A stretch of 64,000 nucleotides of DNA from Microcoleus sp. FACHB-831 (GCF_014695585.1 NZ_JACJON010000037.1:1-64000); one strand, 5' to 3'. Counted from the stretch's first letter, positions 35,407 to 46,721 are shown. The notes: a model not told the origin generated them from the sequence alone. Numbers and translations are program-made.

Positions 35407-38400
35407 GTGAAATCAATAATTATAAAAATTAGTGAATTTTTAGCAATACTGTTAGTTGCCACAACAACAGGCGGCGGTTGGGTGAAAGCGCAATCGATTA
35501 CCCCAGCGGCTGATGGCACTGCTACAGTCGTTACTCCTGATGGAAACCGCATCGATATTAGCGGCGGACAGTTATCTAAAGATGGCGGCAATCTCTTCCA
35601 CAGCTTCACCAAATTTGGCCTGACTTCGGATCAGATTGCCAACTTTCTTTCTAACCCACAAATTAAAAATATTTTGGGGCGCGTTAATGGCGGCGAAGCC
35701 TCAATTATTAACGGTCTGATTCAGGTTACGGGTGGGAACTCGAACTTATTTTTAATGAATCCGGCAGGAATTGTGTTTGGCACTAACGCCAGACTTAACG
35801 TGCATGGAGACTTCACGGCTACGACTGCCAACGGTATTGGTTTTGGTAGTAATTGGTTCAGTGCCATCGGTACTAATAACTACGCCGAACTGGTAAATAC
35901 CCCCAGTAATTTTGCTTTCACGATGAGTCAGCCAGGAAGCATTATTAATGCTGGTAACTTAACCCTAGAACTGGGAAAAAATTTAACATTATTGGGCGGA
36001 ACCGTTGTAAATACGGGGCAGTTGACAGCACCAGGAGGAAATATTGCTCTAGCTGCCGTTCCTGGTGAAAATATCGTGCGGATCACTCAAGCGGGGCATC
36101 TGCTGAGTTTGGAGATTCAACCGCTAACAGCAAGTGGCACTCAACCAGAGAATTGGACATCTCCAGTTAATTCTATAGCAACTTTGTTGACTGGCGGGGG
36201 TGCAAATCATGCAACCAATGTCAGCGTCAATAGCAAAGGCGAAGTAGTATTAACGGGTTCTGCAACCGGGATACCAGGAGACGCAGGTAGTGCTATTGTG
36301 TCCGGCACTTTGGACGTATCAGGTACGCATGGCGGAACAGTACAAATTTTAGGTGAAAAAGTCGGTTTATTTGCTGCAAATATTAATGCTAATGGGAATA
36401 ATGGCGGCGGGACGGTACTAATTGGCGGCGATTATCAAGGTAAGGGCACAGTACCTACAGCATTAAATACTTACGTTAGCAGCGATTCTTACATCTCCGC
36501 AGATGCCCGCATTAACGGCGATGGCGGTAAAGTAATTGTTTGGGCAGATGATGCAAATCGCTTCTACGGCAATATTACAGCCAGAGGCGGAACTGAGGCG
36601 GGTAACGGTGGATTTGCGGAAGTATCGGGCAAGCAAACACTAAAATTTGATGGGTTTGTAAATTTGCTTGCGCCTAATGGGGTGACTGGTGAATTGCTGT
36701 TAGATCCAGCGACATTTGTTGTTGCGAATGTGGGTGGAGATATTACTCCCGCAGCGGTGGTAGCGGCACTTAACGGAGCTAATGTCACATACAATGCTAC
36801 GACTTCGCTAACTGTTAGTAATGATATCGATGCGAGTGCTAATGCCAATAAAGGCAATCTTACTTTTGCCGCTCCACTCGTCAACTTAAATGCCTCAATT
36901 AAGTTAAAGGGCGACCTGAGTATTACCAACGCCGCAATAATGGGAAATGATGTCTCCTTAAACACCAGTTTTGGCAATGGAAATATAAGTATTAATGGCG
37001 CGATTGATGGGAGCAAAAATCTGGCTCTCATCTCTGGAACTGGCAACATCAATATCGGCGGTGTGGTGGGCGGAACTAACCCCCTGAGCAGTCTGGATAT
37101 CAGCGGCAATAATATTTCTGTCGGCAATATTGGTGCTAGTGGAGCAGGTGTTGGCGGCAATACCACTTTGAATTCAACAGGCAACATTAACTTTACTGGA
37201 AACATTTACAACGCCAACGCTCAAACCTACACAGCTGGGACAAACTTCAATATAAATGGTGCAGGGCTGACCAATTTTACTTCGAGCAACGATGATATTA
37301 ACTTTAATACGGGAAAAATAAATGGTACGCAAGCCTTAAGTATTAATGGTGGAACTGGCAACATTAGTATTAGTGGCACAATTGGCGACACTAATACGTT
37401 AAGCAGTCTGGATATCAGCGGCAATGATATAACGGTTGCTAATATTGGTAGCGCTGCGATCGCAGGTGTTGACGGCAATACCACTTTGAATGCAACAGGC
37501 AACATTAACTTTACTGGAAACAATTACAACGCCAACGCTCAAACCTACACAGCTGGGACAAACTTTAACATCAACGGTGGCGCTACCACCTTTAGTTCTA
37601 ACGGTGGTGCGATCGCTTTCAATACGGGCACGATTAAAGGTGGCACCAATGGCAGAGAGCTAACGATAAACGCAGGCGCGGGAGCTGTCAGCACGGGTGC
37701 GATTGGCAACGGTAGCGAAATTAAAAACTTAGAAATTATTGGTGGTGGCGGCATTACCCTCAGCAATGCTACTGTGACAGAAAATATCAGCCTAACTGGG
37801 GACGAAATTAACTTAACGGGGGGAAAGGATTCGATAATTGGCAAGGGCGATATCGCCCTCCAACCATATACAAATACTAAAAATATCTCTATTGGTGGTG
37901 CCGATAATACCGCCGCAGATACATTAGAGCTGACCAAAACAGATATTGATGCTTTGAAAAATGGCTTTAGTTCTATCAAGATAGGACGAATTGATGGAAG
38001 TGGAGCGATCGCCATTGATGCTGCTGGTGTCACTTTCACAGATCCGGTGACGATTCAAAATGGGGGAGCGATCGCGGTAAATGGACAAATTACAGGAACA
38101 GATAACGCCTCAATTACCCTCGCTGGGGGGACAGGTCTAAATGCAAACATTACTACGGCCAAGCAAAATATTACTATCAATGGCAACGTCTTTCTCAATA
38201 AAGATGTCACGCTCAACACAGGCACAGGCGGTGACATCAAAGGTGACATCAAAATCGACGGCACAATTGATGGTGCAAAAAATCTGATTTTGACAGCAGG
38301 CACTGGCAATATAACTATTAGCCGCGCAATCGGAAATGAAAGAGGTTTGGGAGATTTGACAGCAACCACTAGCGGTACGACTCAGTTCAACAGTACAGTC

Positions 38401-41400
38401 AAAGCCGCCAGAGTGAGAACAGATGCAGGTGGGACAACCAAACTCAATGGCGATGTCACTACAACAGAGGGAAGTCACGGCTATGGTGGCAAGGTGGTAG
38501 TAACAGGAAACATCACCTTGACTGGGAAAGAAATTAACTTCAATGGCGGCCTTAATTCGGTCAGCACCGCCAAGGGTAAAACGCTGGTATTACAGCCACT
38601 TGCAGACAATGCACCTATTAACATTGGTGGTTCCGAGTTAACCAACAGTGACGATTTTCTGCACATTAGCACTGTGGATATTGCAGCTTTAGCTGATGGT
38701 TTTGGCAGCATTACTATCGGTAAGCTGAGTGGAAACCACAAAATTGTTGTTGATTCAACTACTTTCCAAGATCCAGTTACAATTCAGGCTGGCGGCGGCG
38801 CGATCGCAGTTCAGGGTACAACAGGAATTAACGGAACCGACAACGCATCTATTACTCTCCAAGGTGCAGTAATAAACCTGAACGCAGGTATCACTACAGC
38901 AAGCCAAAATATCGACCTCAAAGGCAACGTGTCACTCGCTGCTAACACAGTTACACTTAGCACGGGTGTTGTGGGCGTCGGCAACATCAGCATCACTGGA
39001 AATATTGACGGTACTAACGCTGGCGATCAAAACCTGCTCTTGACAGCAGGTAGCGGCAATATCATCTTTAGCGGTGCAATAGGAAATACCACAACGCTGA
39101 GAGATTTGGTAGCTTCTAGCAGGGGCGAAACTCAGTTTAATGGGGAGATAAAAGCCAGAAATTTAACTACAGATCCTTTAGGAAGTACAACTCTTAAGGG
39201 CAAAGTAACGACAACAGGAACAATTGGCCAAATTTATGGTGATGATGTCACCCTAAACGGAGCTGTAGAGCTTGATGCAGGAGATGGGGAAATCAAGTTT
39301 AATTCCACCTTGAAACCTGGTAACAACACCCTCACCCTGACTTCAGACAAATCAATTGAATTCGCAGCTACGGTAATAGGATCAACTGGCAGCAAGCTTC
39401 AGCTTCAAACCAAGACAACAAGTAAAAATATCACCATTTCCGACTCGGCAATAGCTGATACCTTATATTTGAATGCAACAACATTGGGCATCATCAATGG
39501 TTTCGACTCTATCATCATTGGACGTAATGACGGTACGGGAAGTATTACAATAGCAAAAGACGTATTATTCCAGGACTCAGCGGTTATCCAGCGGGGAACA
39601 GCGACAGGCAACATTGCATTGAATGCGTCGATTTTAGCTTTGGATAATGCGTCACTTACTCTGAAGGGGAATGTATTACTTGCTAATAGCGATGTAACGC
39701 TCGACACAAGTATTGGTGGTGCGGGTAAAATCGACATCAAGGGCACAATTGATGGGGCAAAAGCCCTGAGTTTGATAGCAGGAACTGGGTATATAACTGT
39801 CAGCGACACTATTGGCGGCAATACCGCTTTAAGCAGCTTAAATATTAGCGGTGCTAACATTTCTATCGGCAATATTGGTGCTGGTGCAGCGGGTATTAGC
39901 GGCGGCGTGACTTTGAATGCAACAGGAGGCATCAATTTTACTGGCGATACCTACAACGCCAACGCTCAGGCTTACACCGCAGCGGCAGCATTCAATATTA
40001 ACAAGGGTGGCGCTACTACCTTTACCTCCAGCAATGATGCGATCGCTTTCAATTCTGCACCAATCCAACTCGCCGATAATTCTGATTTAACTGTTAATAG
40101 TAATGGTGGCGATATTTCTCTGGGAACGGTACGCGGACACAGCGATGAAAGCTTGACTCTCAAGGCAGGCACGGGCACTGTTAGTGTAGGCGCTATTGGT
40201 AATGCAAATGAAATTAAAACTGTAGATATTAGTGGTAGCGGCATTATTCTCAACGGCAATATTATTACTTCTGATGCAGCTAACAACAACGTTACTCTAA
40301 CAGGCGGTGTCACTTTAGCGACAGGAATTACCCTTGATACCGATAACAATACTAACGACGGCAATATCATTATCAATGGTAAGATCGCTGGCAACCAAAA
40401 CCTTACCCTAACAGCAGGAAGCGGCAATATTAAGCTCTATGGTTCAGCCGAATTAGGCAATTTCACTATCATCAGTGCCAACAACGTAGACACAAAAGAG
40501 ATCGCTGCCACAACCATCACGCAGATGGCAGGAACAGGTACTACTACACTAGGCACACTGAAGACAACGGACGATATTCAACTTACTGGTAATAATTTTA
40601 ACTTGAATGGCGCTGTCAATAGTACTGCTGGTGGAGTAGCGATCGCCAACAGCGGAATGCTGGCGTTGGATTCTGCGGCAGATATGAAGCTAGCAGGAGC
40701 ATTCTTGCAAAACGGCACGGGTAACGTTTCCACAGGTGGGGATATCAGCGCTGCATCGATTCAATTTTCCAGTTCTGTCACTCTAATTGGAGATGTGTCT
40801 TTTGACACCATTAAAAGTGGAGGAGCGATCGCTTTCAACAGTACAGTTGATGGCAGCAAGAACTTAACCGCGAGTTCAGGAGGGGGCGACATCACCTTCA
40901 GCAGCGCAGTCGGCAGTACTACAGCGCTGGGAGATTTGATAGCAAATAGTAGCGGAACAACTCAGTTCAACAGCACAGTAAACGCCGCCAACTTGACAAC
41001 AAATAAGGAAGGGACAACAAAGCTCAACGGCGATGTCACCACAACAATGAGCCAGATTTATGGTGACAGCGTGATTCTAACAGGAAACCGCACCTTAATT
41101 GGGAATGAAATTGACTTCAATGGCGGGGATAATTCTGTCAGCAGCAAGGATGGGGGAACGTTAGTAATAAAACCAAATGCAGACAACGTACCAATTAATA
41201 TTGGTTTCGACTCAAATGTAAGTGGGATTCTAAGTCTTACCGACACAGATCTTAGAGCATTAGCAGATAAATTTAGCAGCATCACGATTGGTAAGTCGGG
41301 CGAAAACCACTCAATTGTTGTAGACTCGGCAAACTTTAAAGATCCAGTAACTTTAATCTCTGGCACAAGCGCGATCGCAGTTCAAGGTACAACAGGAATT

Positions 41401-44400
41401 ATCGGAAAAGGCAACGCCTCTATTACTCTCAACGGTGCGACAACCCTAAATTCAGGAATTAGCACAGAAAACCAAAATATTACTATTAATGGCAATGTCT
41501 TACTCGGTAACAACGTTGAACTCAAAACACGCGCTACCAGTGGTGCTGACATCACCATCAATGGCACAGTTGACGGTAGCAAAAATCTGGCTTTAGATGC
41601 TGGCACAGGTAACATTGCCTTCAATGGCGTTGTAGGCAATGTAAGATTAGGTGATTTGACTATAAATAGTGCTAACGATGTATTAGCTGCCTCAATTACA
41701 GCTGCTAGTATCACGCAAGTTGCAGGGGGAGGCACGACAACTTTTAACGGCAAACTGGACGCAACAGGTAATATTAACCTAGCTGGTAATAACTTTAACC
41801 TCAACGGGGAAACCGCCACAAATGATCTAATTATCAACGCTGCGAACAATGTGACAACGGGCGCGATCTCAGCAAATAACATTACGCAAGTTGCAGGAGG
41901 TGGCACCACAATTTTTAAGGGCACGCTGAAGACAACAGGCAACATTAACCTAAGTGGCAATAACTTTAATTTCACCAACAGTATTAACAGCACAACTGGC
42001 GGTTTCACTATAAATAATAGCGGTAACTTAACGATTGCCGCCGCAGCAGATACGATTGCGGCGGGAGCATTTCAACAAATTGGCACTGGTAATGTTTATA
42101 CAGCAGGAGACATTACCAGCAGCGGCATTCAATTTAACAGTGCTGTTGTTTTAACTGGCGATATTGGTCTAAATACAAGTGGTAAAAATGGCGCGATCGC
42201 TTTCACCAGCACTATTGATGGAACAACGCCCTACCAACAAGCTTTAACCCTAGCAGCAGGAAGCGGAGATATTAGCGTAAAGGGTGCTGTTGGCAGTATT
42301 ACCCCACTGCGTCAGTTAGTTATTAACAATGCCAAAGACGTGACAACGGGTGCAATTTCTGCTGGTAGTATCAGTCAAAACGCAGGTACAGGCACGAATA
42401 GTTTTGGCTTGCTGAATACTAACAGTGCAGAGGGAATTAATTTAAGTAGCAATAGCATTAAATTCAACGGTGCTGTCACTACTGTTAATGGCGGCGTTAC
42501 TGTTAATGCGAAAGATGTCACTTTTAACAGCACTGCGGTAGTGACGGGCAATATTAGTTTGAGTGCTGATGAAATTGATTTTAAAGGGGGAAATAATTCG
42601 ATAAGCAGTAGCGGCGATGTTCTACTGCAACCCAAAACGACTGGATTAGATATAGCGATCGCCGGGGCTGAAGGTACAACTGCGATAGATATAACAACCC
42701 AGGATATTGCTGCATTGAAAGATGGATTTAAGGCTATCAATATTGAAGGGACAGGAGCGATCGCTATACTTAATCGCATTGAAGCAAGCGATCCGCTGAA
42801 AATACAAACTCAGAGCGGCACAATAGATGTAAAAGGAGCGATCGCGGGGTTAGGTAATGCTTCAATTACTATAGACGGCGCGGAAACAAAGCTGTTTGCA
42901 AACATCACCACACAAGGGCAACCCATTACCATCGGTAAAACTGTCTGGCTTCATACGGATGTTTCGCTTATAACTAACACATCAAACACTCCAGGCGCTG
43001 ACATCATCTTTACAGGAAATGTTAGCGGTATAGCTGATAATGCTCAGGCACTTATCCTCGCTCCTGGTAAAGGTCAAGCTATCTTTAAAGGTGATGTCGG
43101 AAAGCCTTATCGTCTGAAAAGTTTTGACGTAGGTGATGGTTCGGGCATTGTAATTATCGGTGGTGAAAATGCCACTTTAAAAGGCAGCAGCGCCGAAGTT
43201 TATAGGCAAGTCACGGTCAACGCCCTGCGTACCCTATTATCAGGCACAATTAAAACCTTAGACGGCGATATTACTTTTAATGGCGATGTCACTCTCACCG
43301 ATCCTACATTGCTCGACACTGGCGCAACGGGTGGAGGTAATATCACTTTTAATGGCACCCTTGATAGCGAGGAAAACGAGTATAATCCACTCAGAATGAT
43401 TGCAGGCACGGGTAACATTTATTTTGCCAAACCTGTAGGTGCTGGAACAGGCAAAGAATTGGGTGCCATATTAATCGAAAAGGCCCAAAATGTAACTGCA
43501 AAATCAAGCATAGAAGCTGGCAGTTTGACGCAGTTAGCTGGTGGTACGACTTCTCTGCAAGATATTAATACTAAGTCGGGTATTGATTTAAATGCGAATA
43601 ATATTCAGGTTGGTGGCAGCATCAACAGCGGTGCAGCGGTAAATTTAACGGGAAACATCGATGTAAAAACTGGCGATGTCTCGTCTTCGAGCGGTGGAAT
43701 TAATTTGAAGGGCGAAGTTGTTAATGCAGGCGAGTTAAAGTCTGGTGGTGGCGATGTGAATTTGGCCGTTAATTCCCAATTGAACGCTGGCAATGTGACT
43801 TCGCAGGGTGGGGCAATTAACGTCAATAACGCTAAGGGAGGAATTGATACCACTAGCCGCACGTTAGACTCTGACGGCGGGAAAGTGAATTTAACTGCTG
43901 CTGGAAATATCGCGACTGGCAACATTAGCTCGAAAAATGGAGAAATTAACCTCACTAGCAATAAGGGAGGAATTGCTACCACTAAAGGCACATTGGAATC
44001 TGGTGCTGGCAATGTGAATTTAACTGCTGCTGGGGATATCGCGACTGGCAACATTACCTCGAAAAATGGCGAAATTAACCTCAACAGTCAGGGAGCAACA
44101 ATTAATACCAGTAGCGGTGAGTTAAATTCTGGTGGTGGTAAGGTAAATTTAACCGCGAATGGTGATATTGTGTCTAGCGATATTACCTCGAAGAATGGGG
44201 ATATTAGCCTCACTAGCAATAAGGGAGGAATTAATACCGCTAAGGGCATAATAGATTCTGACGGCGGGAAGGTTAATTTAACTGCTCAACGGGATATCGC
44301 GACTGGCAATATTAACTCGAAAAAAGGCGATATTAATATTGATGCGGGAACAATAAATACCGCTGGCGGCGCTATAAATTCTGATGGCGGTAAGGTGACT

Positions 44401-46656
44401 TTAACTGCTCAAAGGGATGTGGCGACTGGCAATATTAACTCGAAAAAGGGCGATATTAGTATTGATGCAGGGACAATAAATACAACTGGTGGCGCTATAG
44501 ATTCTGACGGCGGTAAGGTGACTTTAACTGCTCAAAGGGATGTGGCGACTGGCAATATTAACTCGAAAAAGGGCGACGTTAGTATAAAGAGTGATGCCGG
44601 AGTAATTAATACCACTCCAGGCACAATAAATTCTGATGGAGGAAAGGTTAATTTAACAGGATATCAGGGTATTGCGACGGCCAATATTAAATCGGATGGT
44701 GGAGAAATTAGTATTAGTAGCGAGAAGGGAGATATTAATACTAAGAGTGGGACGATAGACTCAAGTTCTAAAGATGCTGGAGGCGCGATCGCCATCAAGA
44801 GTGGTGCAGGAGTACAAAGTGCCGATGTAATATCAAAAGGCACAACTGGTGGCGGAGCAATTACCGTTGAAGCACGCGATCGCATTACAACTGGTGTAAT
44901 AGACTCTAGCGCCACCATCGGCAAAGCTGGCGATGTTACTCTCGCTAATCCTGATAATAATTTCAGCATTGCGCCTCAAAACCACATTCAAGTTTTTTCC
45001 ATAAATGCTCAAAGCGGAATAGCAGCAATTGGCGGAACTGTTGACATCACAACCGATGGATTTTTTAAAGCTATCGGCACATTCACAGACAAACAAGGCA
45101 CATTAGCCAGCATTTCTACTGGTGGTGGTTTAGGAGATGGATTTATTACCATTCGGCATGGCGGAGGCTCAGTTATAAATCCATTTATAATCGGAGATGC
45201 CAGAAAGAACGGTACTGCTGGAGCTATAACAACAGGCTCGCCTTTGTACGGTACGCTTTTGCCATCCCAAACATTAGTTGGTCGCCATATTGTCGGCAAC
45301 ATTCAACTAATTCCCCGCCGAGAAGCAGAGAATTTGCTACCAGCATCCGGGCTAAATTTACTACCAATAACTGCCACGACATCTGCTAAAGTTGACCTTG
45401 ACAAAGAAGTTGGTACGATTGAAAGCAAAATAACTTCGGAATTTGATAACTATTTCGGTCAAACAGGGAAGACTGCCATCAGAACGCCAGGTGATGACCG
45501 CGAGACACTGCGTAGAATTGAAACCCAAATTAACATCAAATCTGGCTTCATTTATGCAACCTTTGTGCCAGCCAGAGTGTCTGACATTCCCGGAGCTACG
45601 CAGCGTGCAGACGACCAACTGGAATTGGTAGTAGTGACAGCAAATGGCGCGAAGGTGACGCGGGTTTCTGAAGCCACACGAGCCAAGGTTTTAGAAACAG
45701 TTAAAAAAGTGCGTAGCGAAATTACCACTAAAGATAAAGCGGAAAACGGTAGCAAAAGTTATTTGCCCTATGCCCAACAACTTTATAAGTGGTTGATTGC
45801 ACCCATAGAGCCAGAGTTGGAAAAACAAGCCATCCAAAATATGGCATTCATTATGGATAGTGGATTGCGGAGTATGCCAGTCGCAGTTCTCCATGATGGA
45901 GAAAAATTCATAGTAGAAAAGTACAGCGTTGGATTGATGCCGAGTTTCAGCTTAACTGACACCCGCTACGTGGACATCAAGAACGCCAACATCTTAGCAA
46001 TGGGTGCATCAGAATTTGCCGACCAAAATCCTTTACCAGCTGTACCGTTAGAGTTGGAAGCGATCGCGCAAAAAGTCAAATCTAACAATAAGTTTTTCCT
46101 CAACAAAGACTTCACTTTAGAAAATCTCAAGGCTCAACGCCGCCTGCATCCCTTCCAAATCATCCACCTAGCTACTCATGGCGAATTTAAAGCCGGAAAA
46201 CTTAGCGACTCTTACATTCAGTTTTATGACAAAAAGCTGGGTTTAGATCAATTGCGAGAATTAGAATTGAAAAATCCAGCAGTGGAAATGCTTGTTTTAA
46301 GTGCCTGTCGTACAGCTGTGGGAGATGACAACAAGGCTGAGTTAGGGTTTGCTGGGTTAGCCGTGCAAGCTGGAGTAAAATCTGCGGTTGCAAGCCTTTG
46401 GTACGTCAGCGATGCGGGCACGTTGGGACTTATGACCGATTTCTACCAACACTTAAAACAAGCCCCGGTTAAGGCGGAGGCTTTGCGACAGGCACAGCTA
46501 GCAATGTTGAAAGGAAACGTGCGCCTAGAGGGGGGTAAATTGCATACTGCTGCTGGCGATATAGCGCTGTCTTCGGAAGTGGCGAAGCTGGAAACAAAAG
46601 ACCTTTCCCATCCCTACTTCTGGGCAGGTTTTACGATGATTGGCAGCCCTTGGTAA
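35407..46656 (+). CDS. Giant filamentous-hemagglutinin-type exoprotein with C-terminal CHAT domain
   Basis: This is a 3749-residue protein from a GTG with AGGAG upstream. Residues 1-28 are a signal peptide, with probable cleavage after WVKA. Residues about 29-280 form a TPS (two-partner secretion) domain of the FhaB type: GGQLSKDGGNLFHSF, then MNPAGIVFGTNARLNV around residue 118. The long body (about 300-3250) is beta-helical in texture, Gly/Asn/Thr-rich, with repeats such as SLDISGN, NAQTYTAGTNFNIN and SDGGKVTLTAQRD. Residues about 3400-3745 are a CHAT domain. Its catalytic His3591 (HLATHGEF) and Cys3634 (LSACRTAVG) are both present, followed by ASLWYVSDAGT and YFWAGFTMIG. TPS passengers are exported by a TpsB pore; none is encoded nearby. 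The combination suggests an exported adhesin carrying a protease. Long frames on the opposite strand are composition shadows. Confidence 0.92.
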   Translation: MKSIIIKISEFLAILLVATTTGGGWVKAQSITPAADGTATVVTPDGNRIDISGGQLSKDGGNLFHSFTKFGLTSDQIANFLSNPQIKNILGRVNGGEASIINGLIQVTGGNSNLFLMNPAGIVFGTNARLNVHGDFTATTANGIGFGSNWFSAIGTNNYAELVNTPSNFAFTMSQPGSIINAGNLTLELGKNLTLLGGTVVNTGQLTAPGGNIALAAVPGENIVRITQAGHLLSLEIQPLTASGTQPENWTSPVNSIATLLTGGGANHATNVSVNSKGEVVLTGSATGIPGDAGSAIVSGTLDVSGTHGGTVQILGEKVGLFAANINANGNNGGGTVLIGGDYQGKGTVPTALNTYVSSDSYISADARINGDGGKVIVWADDANRFYGNITARGGTEAGNGGFAEVSGKQTLKFDGFVNLLAPNGVTGELLLDPATFVVANVGGDITPAAVVAALNGANVTYNATTSLTVSNDIDASANANKGNLTFAAPLVNLNASIKLKGDLSITNAAIMGNDVSLNTSFGNGNISINGAIDGSKNLALISGTGNINIGGVVGGTNPLSSLDISGNNISVGNIGASGAGVGGNTTLNSTGNINFTGNIYNANAQTYTAGTNFNINGAGLTNFTSSNDDINFNTGKINGTQALSINGGTGNISISGTIGDTNTLSSLDISGNDITVANIGSAAIAGVDGNTTLNATGNINFTGNNYNANAQTYTAGTNFNINGGATTFSSNGGAIAFNTGTIKGGTNGRELTINAGAGAVSTGAIGNGSEIKNLEIIGGGGITLSNATVTENISLTGDEINLTGGKDSIIGKGDIALQPYTNTKNISIGGADNTAADTLELTKTDIDALKNGFSSIKIGRIDGSGAIAIDAAGVTFTDPVTIQNGGAIAVNGQITGTDNASITLAGGTGLNANITTAKQNITINGNVFLNKDVTLNTGTGGDIKGDIKIDGTIDGAKNLILTAGTGNITISRAIGNERGLGDLTATTSGTTQFNSTVKAARVRTDAGGTTKLNGDVTTTEGSHGYGGKVVVTGNITLTGKEINFNGGLNSVSTAKGKTLVLQPLADNAPINIGGSELTNSDDFLHISTVDIAALADGFGSITIGKLSGNHKIVVDSTTFQDPVTIQAGGGAIAVQGTTGINGTDNASITLQGAVINLNAGITTASQNIDLKGNVSLAANTVTLSTGVVGVGNISITGNIDGTNAGDQNLLLTAGSGNIIFSGAIGNTTTLRDLVASSRGETQFNGEIKARNLTTDPLGSTTLKGKVTTTGTIGQIYGDDVTLNGAVELDAGDGEIKFNSTLKPGNNTLTLTSDKSIEFAATVIGSTGSKLQLQTKTTSKNITISDSAIADTLYLNATTLGIINGFDSIIIGRNDGTGSITIAKDVLFQDSAVIQRGTATGNIALNASILALDNASLTLKGNVLLANSDVTLDTSIGGAGKIDIKGTIDGAKALSLIAGTGYITVSDTIGGNTALSSLNISGANISIGNIGAGAAGISGGVTLNATGGINFTGDTYNANAQAYTAAAAFNINKGGATTFTSSNDAIAFNSAPIQLADNSDLTVNSNGGDISLGTVRGHSDESLTLKAGTGTVSVGAIGNANEIKTVDISGSGIILNGNIITSDAANNNVTLTGGVTLATGITLDTDNNTNDGNIIINGKIAGNQNLTLTAGSGNIKLYGSAELGNFTIISANNVDTKEIAATTITQMAGTGTTTLGTLKTTDDIQLTGNNFNLNGAVNSTAGGVAIANSGMLALDSAADMKLAGAFLQNGTGNVSTGGDISAASIQFSSSVTLIGDVSFDTIKSGGAIAFNSTVDGSKNLTASSGGGDITFSSAVGSTTALGDLIANSSGTTQFNSTVNAANLTTNKEGTTKLNGDVTTTMSQIYGDSVILTGNRTLIGNEIDFNGGDNSVSSKDGGTLVIKPNADNVPINIGFDSNVSGILSLTDTDLRALADKFSSITIGKSGENHSIVVDSANFKDPVTLISGTSAIAVQGTTGIIGKGNASITLNGATTLNSGISTENQNITINGNVLLGNNVELKTRATSGADITINGTVDGSKNLALDAGTGNIAFNGVVGNVRLGDLTINSANDVLAASITAASITQVAGGGTTTFNGKLDATGNINLAGNNFNLNGETATNDLIINAANNVTTGAISANNITQVAGGGTTIFKGTLKTTGNINLSGNNFNFTNSINSTTGGFTINNSGNLTIAAAADTIAAGAFQQIGTGNVYTAGDITSSGIQFNSAVVLTGDIGLNTSGKNGAIAFTSTIDGTTPYQQALTLAAGSGDISVKGAVGSITPLRQLVINNAKDVTTGAISAGSISQNAGTGTNSFGLLNTNSAEGINLSSNSIKFNGAVTTVNGGVTVNAKDVTFNSTAVVTGNISLSADEIDFKGGNNSISSSGDVLLQPKTTGLDIAIAGAEGTTAIDITTQDIAALKDGFKAINIEGTGAIAILNRIEASDPLKIQTQSGTIDVKGAIAGLGNASITIDGAETKLFANITTQGQPITIGKTVWLHTDVSLITNTSNTPGADIIFTGNVSGIADNAQALILAPGKGQAIFKGDVGKPYRLKSFDVGDGSGIVIIGGENATLKGSSAEVYRQVTVNALRTLLSGTIKTLDGDITFNGDVTLTDPTLLDTGATGGGNITFNGTLDSEENEYNPLRMIAGTGNIYFAKPVGAGTGKELGAILIEKAQNVTAKSSIEAGSLTQLAGGTTSLQDINTKSGIDLNANNIQVGGSINSGAAVNLTGNIDVKTGDVSSSSGGINLKGEVVNAGELKSGGGDVNLAVNSQLNAGNVTSQGGAINVNNAKGGIDTTSRTLDSDGGKVNLTAAGNIATGNISSKNGEINLTSNKGGIATTKGTLESGAGNVNLTAAGDIATGNITSKNGEINLNSQGATINTSSGELNSGGGKVNLTANGDIVSSDITSKNGDISLTSNKGGINTAKGIIDSDGGKVNLTAQRDIATGNINSKKGDINIDAGTINTAGGAINSDGGKVTLTAQRDVATGNINSKKGDISIDAGTINTTGGAIDSDGGKVTLTAQRDVATGNINSKKGDVSIKSDAGVINTTPGTINSDGGKVNLTGYQGIATANIKSDGGEISISSEKGDINTKSGTIDSSSKDAGGAIAIKSGAGVQSADVISKGTTGGGAITVEARDRITTGVIDSSATIGKAGDVTLANPDNNFSIAPQNHIQVFSINAQSGIAAIGGTVDITTDGFFKAIGTFTDKQGTLASISTGGGLGDGFITIRHGGGSVINPFIIGDARKNGTAGAITTGSPLYGTLLPSQTLVGRHIVGNIQLIPRREAENLLPASGLNLLPITATTSAKVDLDKEVGTIESKITSEFDNYFGQTGKTAIRTPGDDRETLRRIETQINIKSGFIYATFVPARVSDIPGATQRADDQLELVVVTANGAKVTRVSEATRAKVLETVKKVRSEITTKDKAENGSKSYLPYAQQLYKWLIAPIEPELEKQAIQNMAFIMDSGLRSMPVAVLHDGEKFIVEKYSVGLMPSFSLTDTRYVDIKNANILAMGASEFADQNPLPAVPLELEAIAQKVKSNNKFFLNKDFTLENLKAQRRLHPFQIIHLATHGEFKAGKLSDSYIQFYDKKLGLDQLRELELKNPAVEMLVLSACRTAVGDDNKAELGFAGLAVQAGVKSAVASLWYVSDAGTLGLMTDFYQHLKQAPVKAEALRQAQLAMLKGNVRLEGGKLHTAAGDIALSSEVAKLETKDLSHPYFWAGFTMIGSPW
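44254..44600 (+). repeat. 123-bp tandem repeats in the exoprotein gene
   Basis: The word actgctcaa recurs at 44281, 44404 and 44527, exactly 123 bp apart. The intervening sequence is nearly identical, coding for SDGGKVTLTAQRDVATGNIN. More diverged units of similar type extend back to about 43690. Each unit probably adds turns to the beta-helix. Confidence 0.8.
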
Positions 46657-46721
46657 AGTAAAAAGGCTGGTAATAGGTAATGGTAAAAGGGGGAGAATAG
46701 CGTATTTAAACCGAGGTGATA

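Noticed and set aside
36564-45302. Many long minus-strand frames inside the giant exoprotein gene
   Set aside because: They are shadows of the Gly/Asn/Thr-rich codon pattern of the plus-strand gene; they are low-complexity Pro/Leu/Val sequences without starts.
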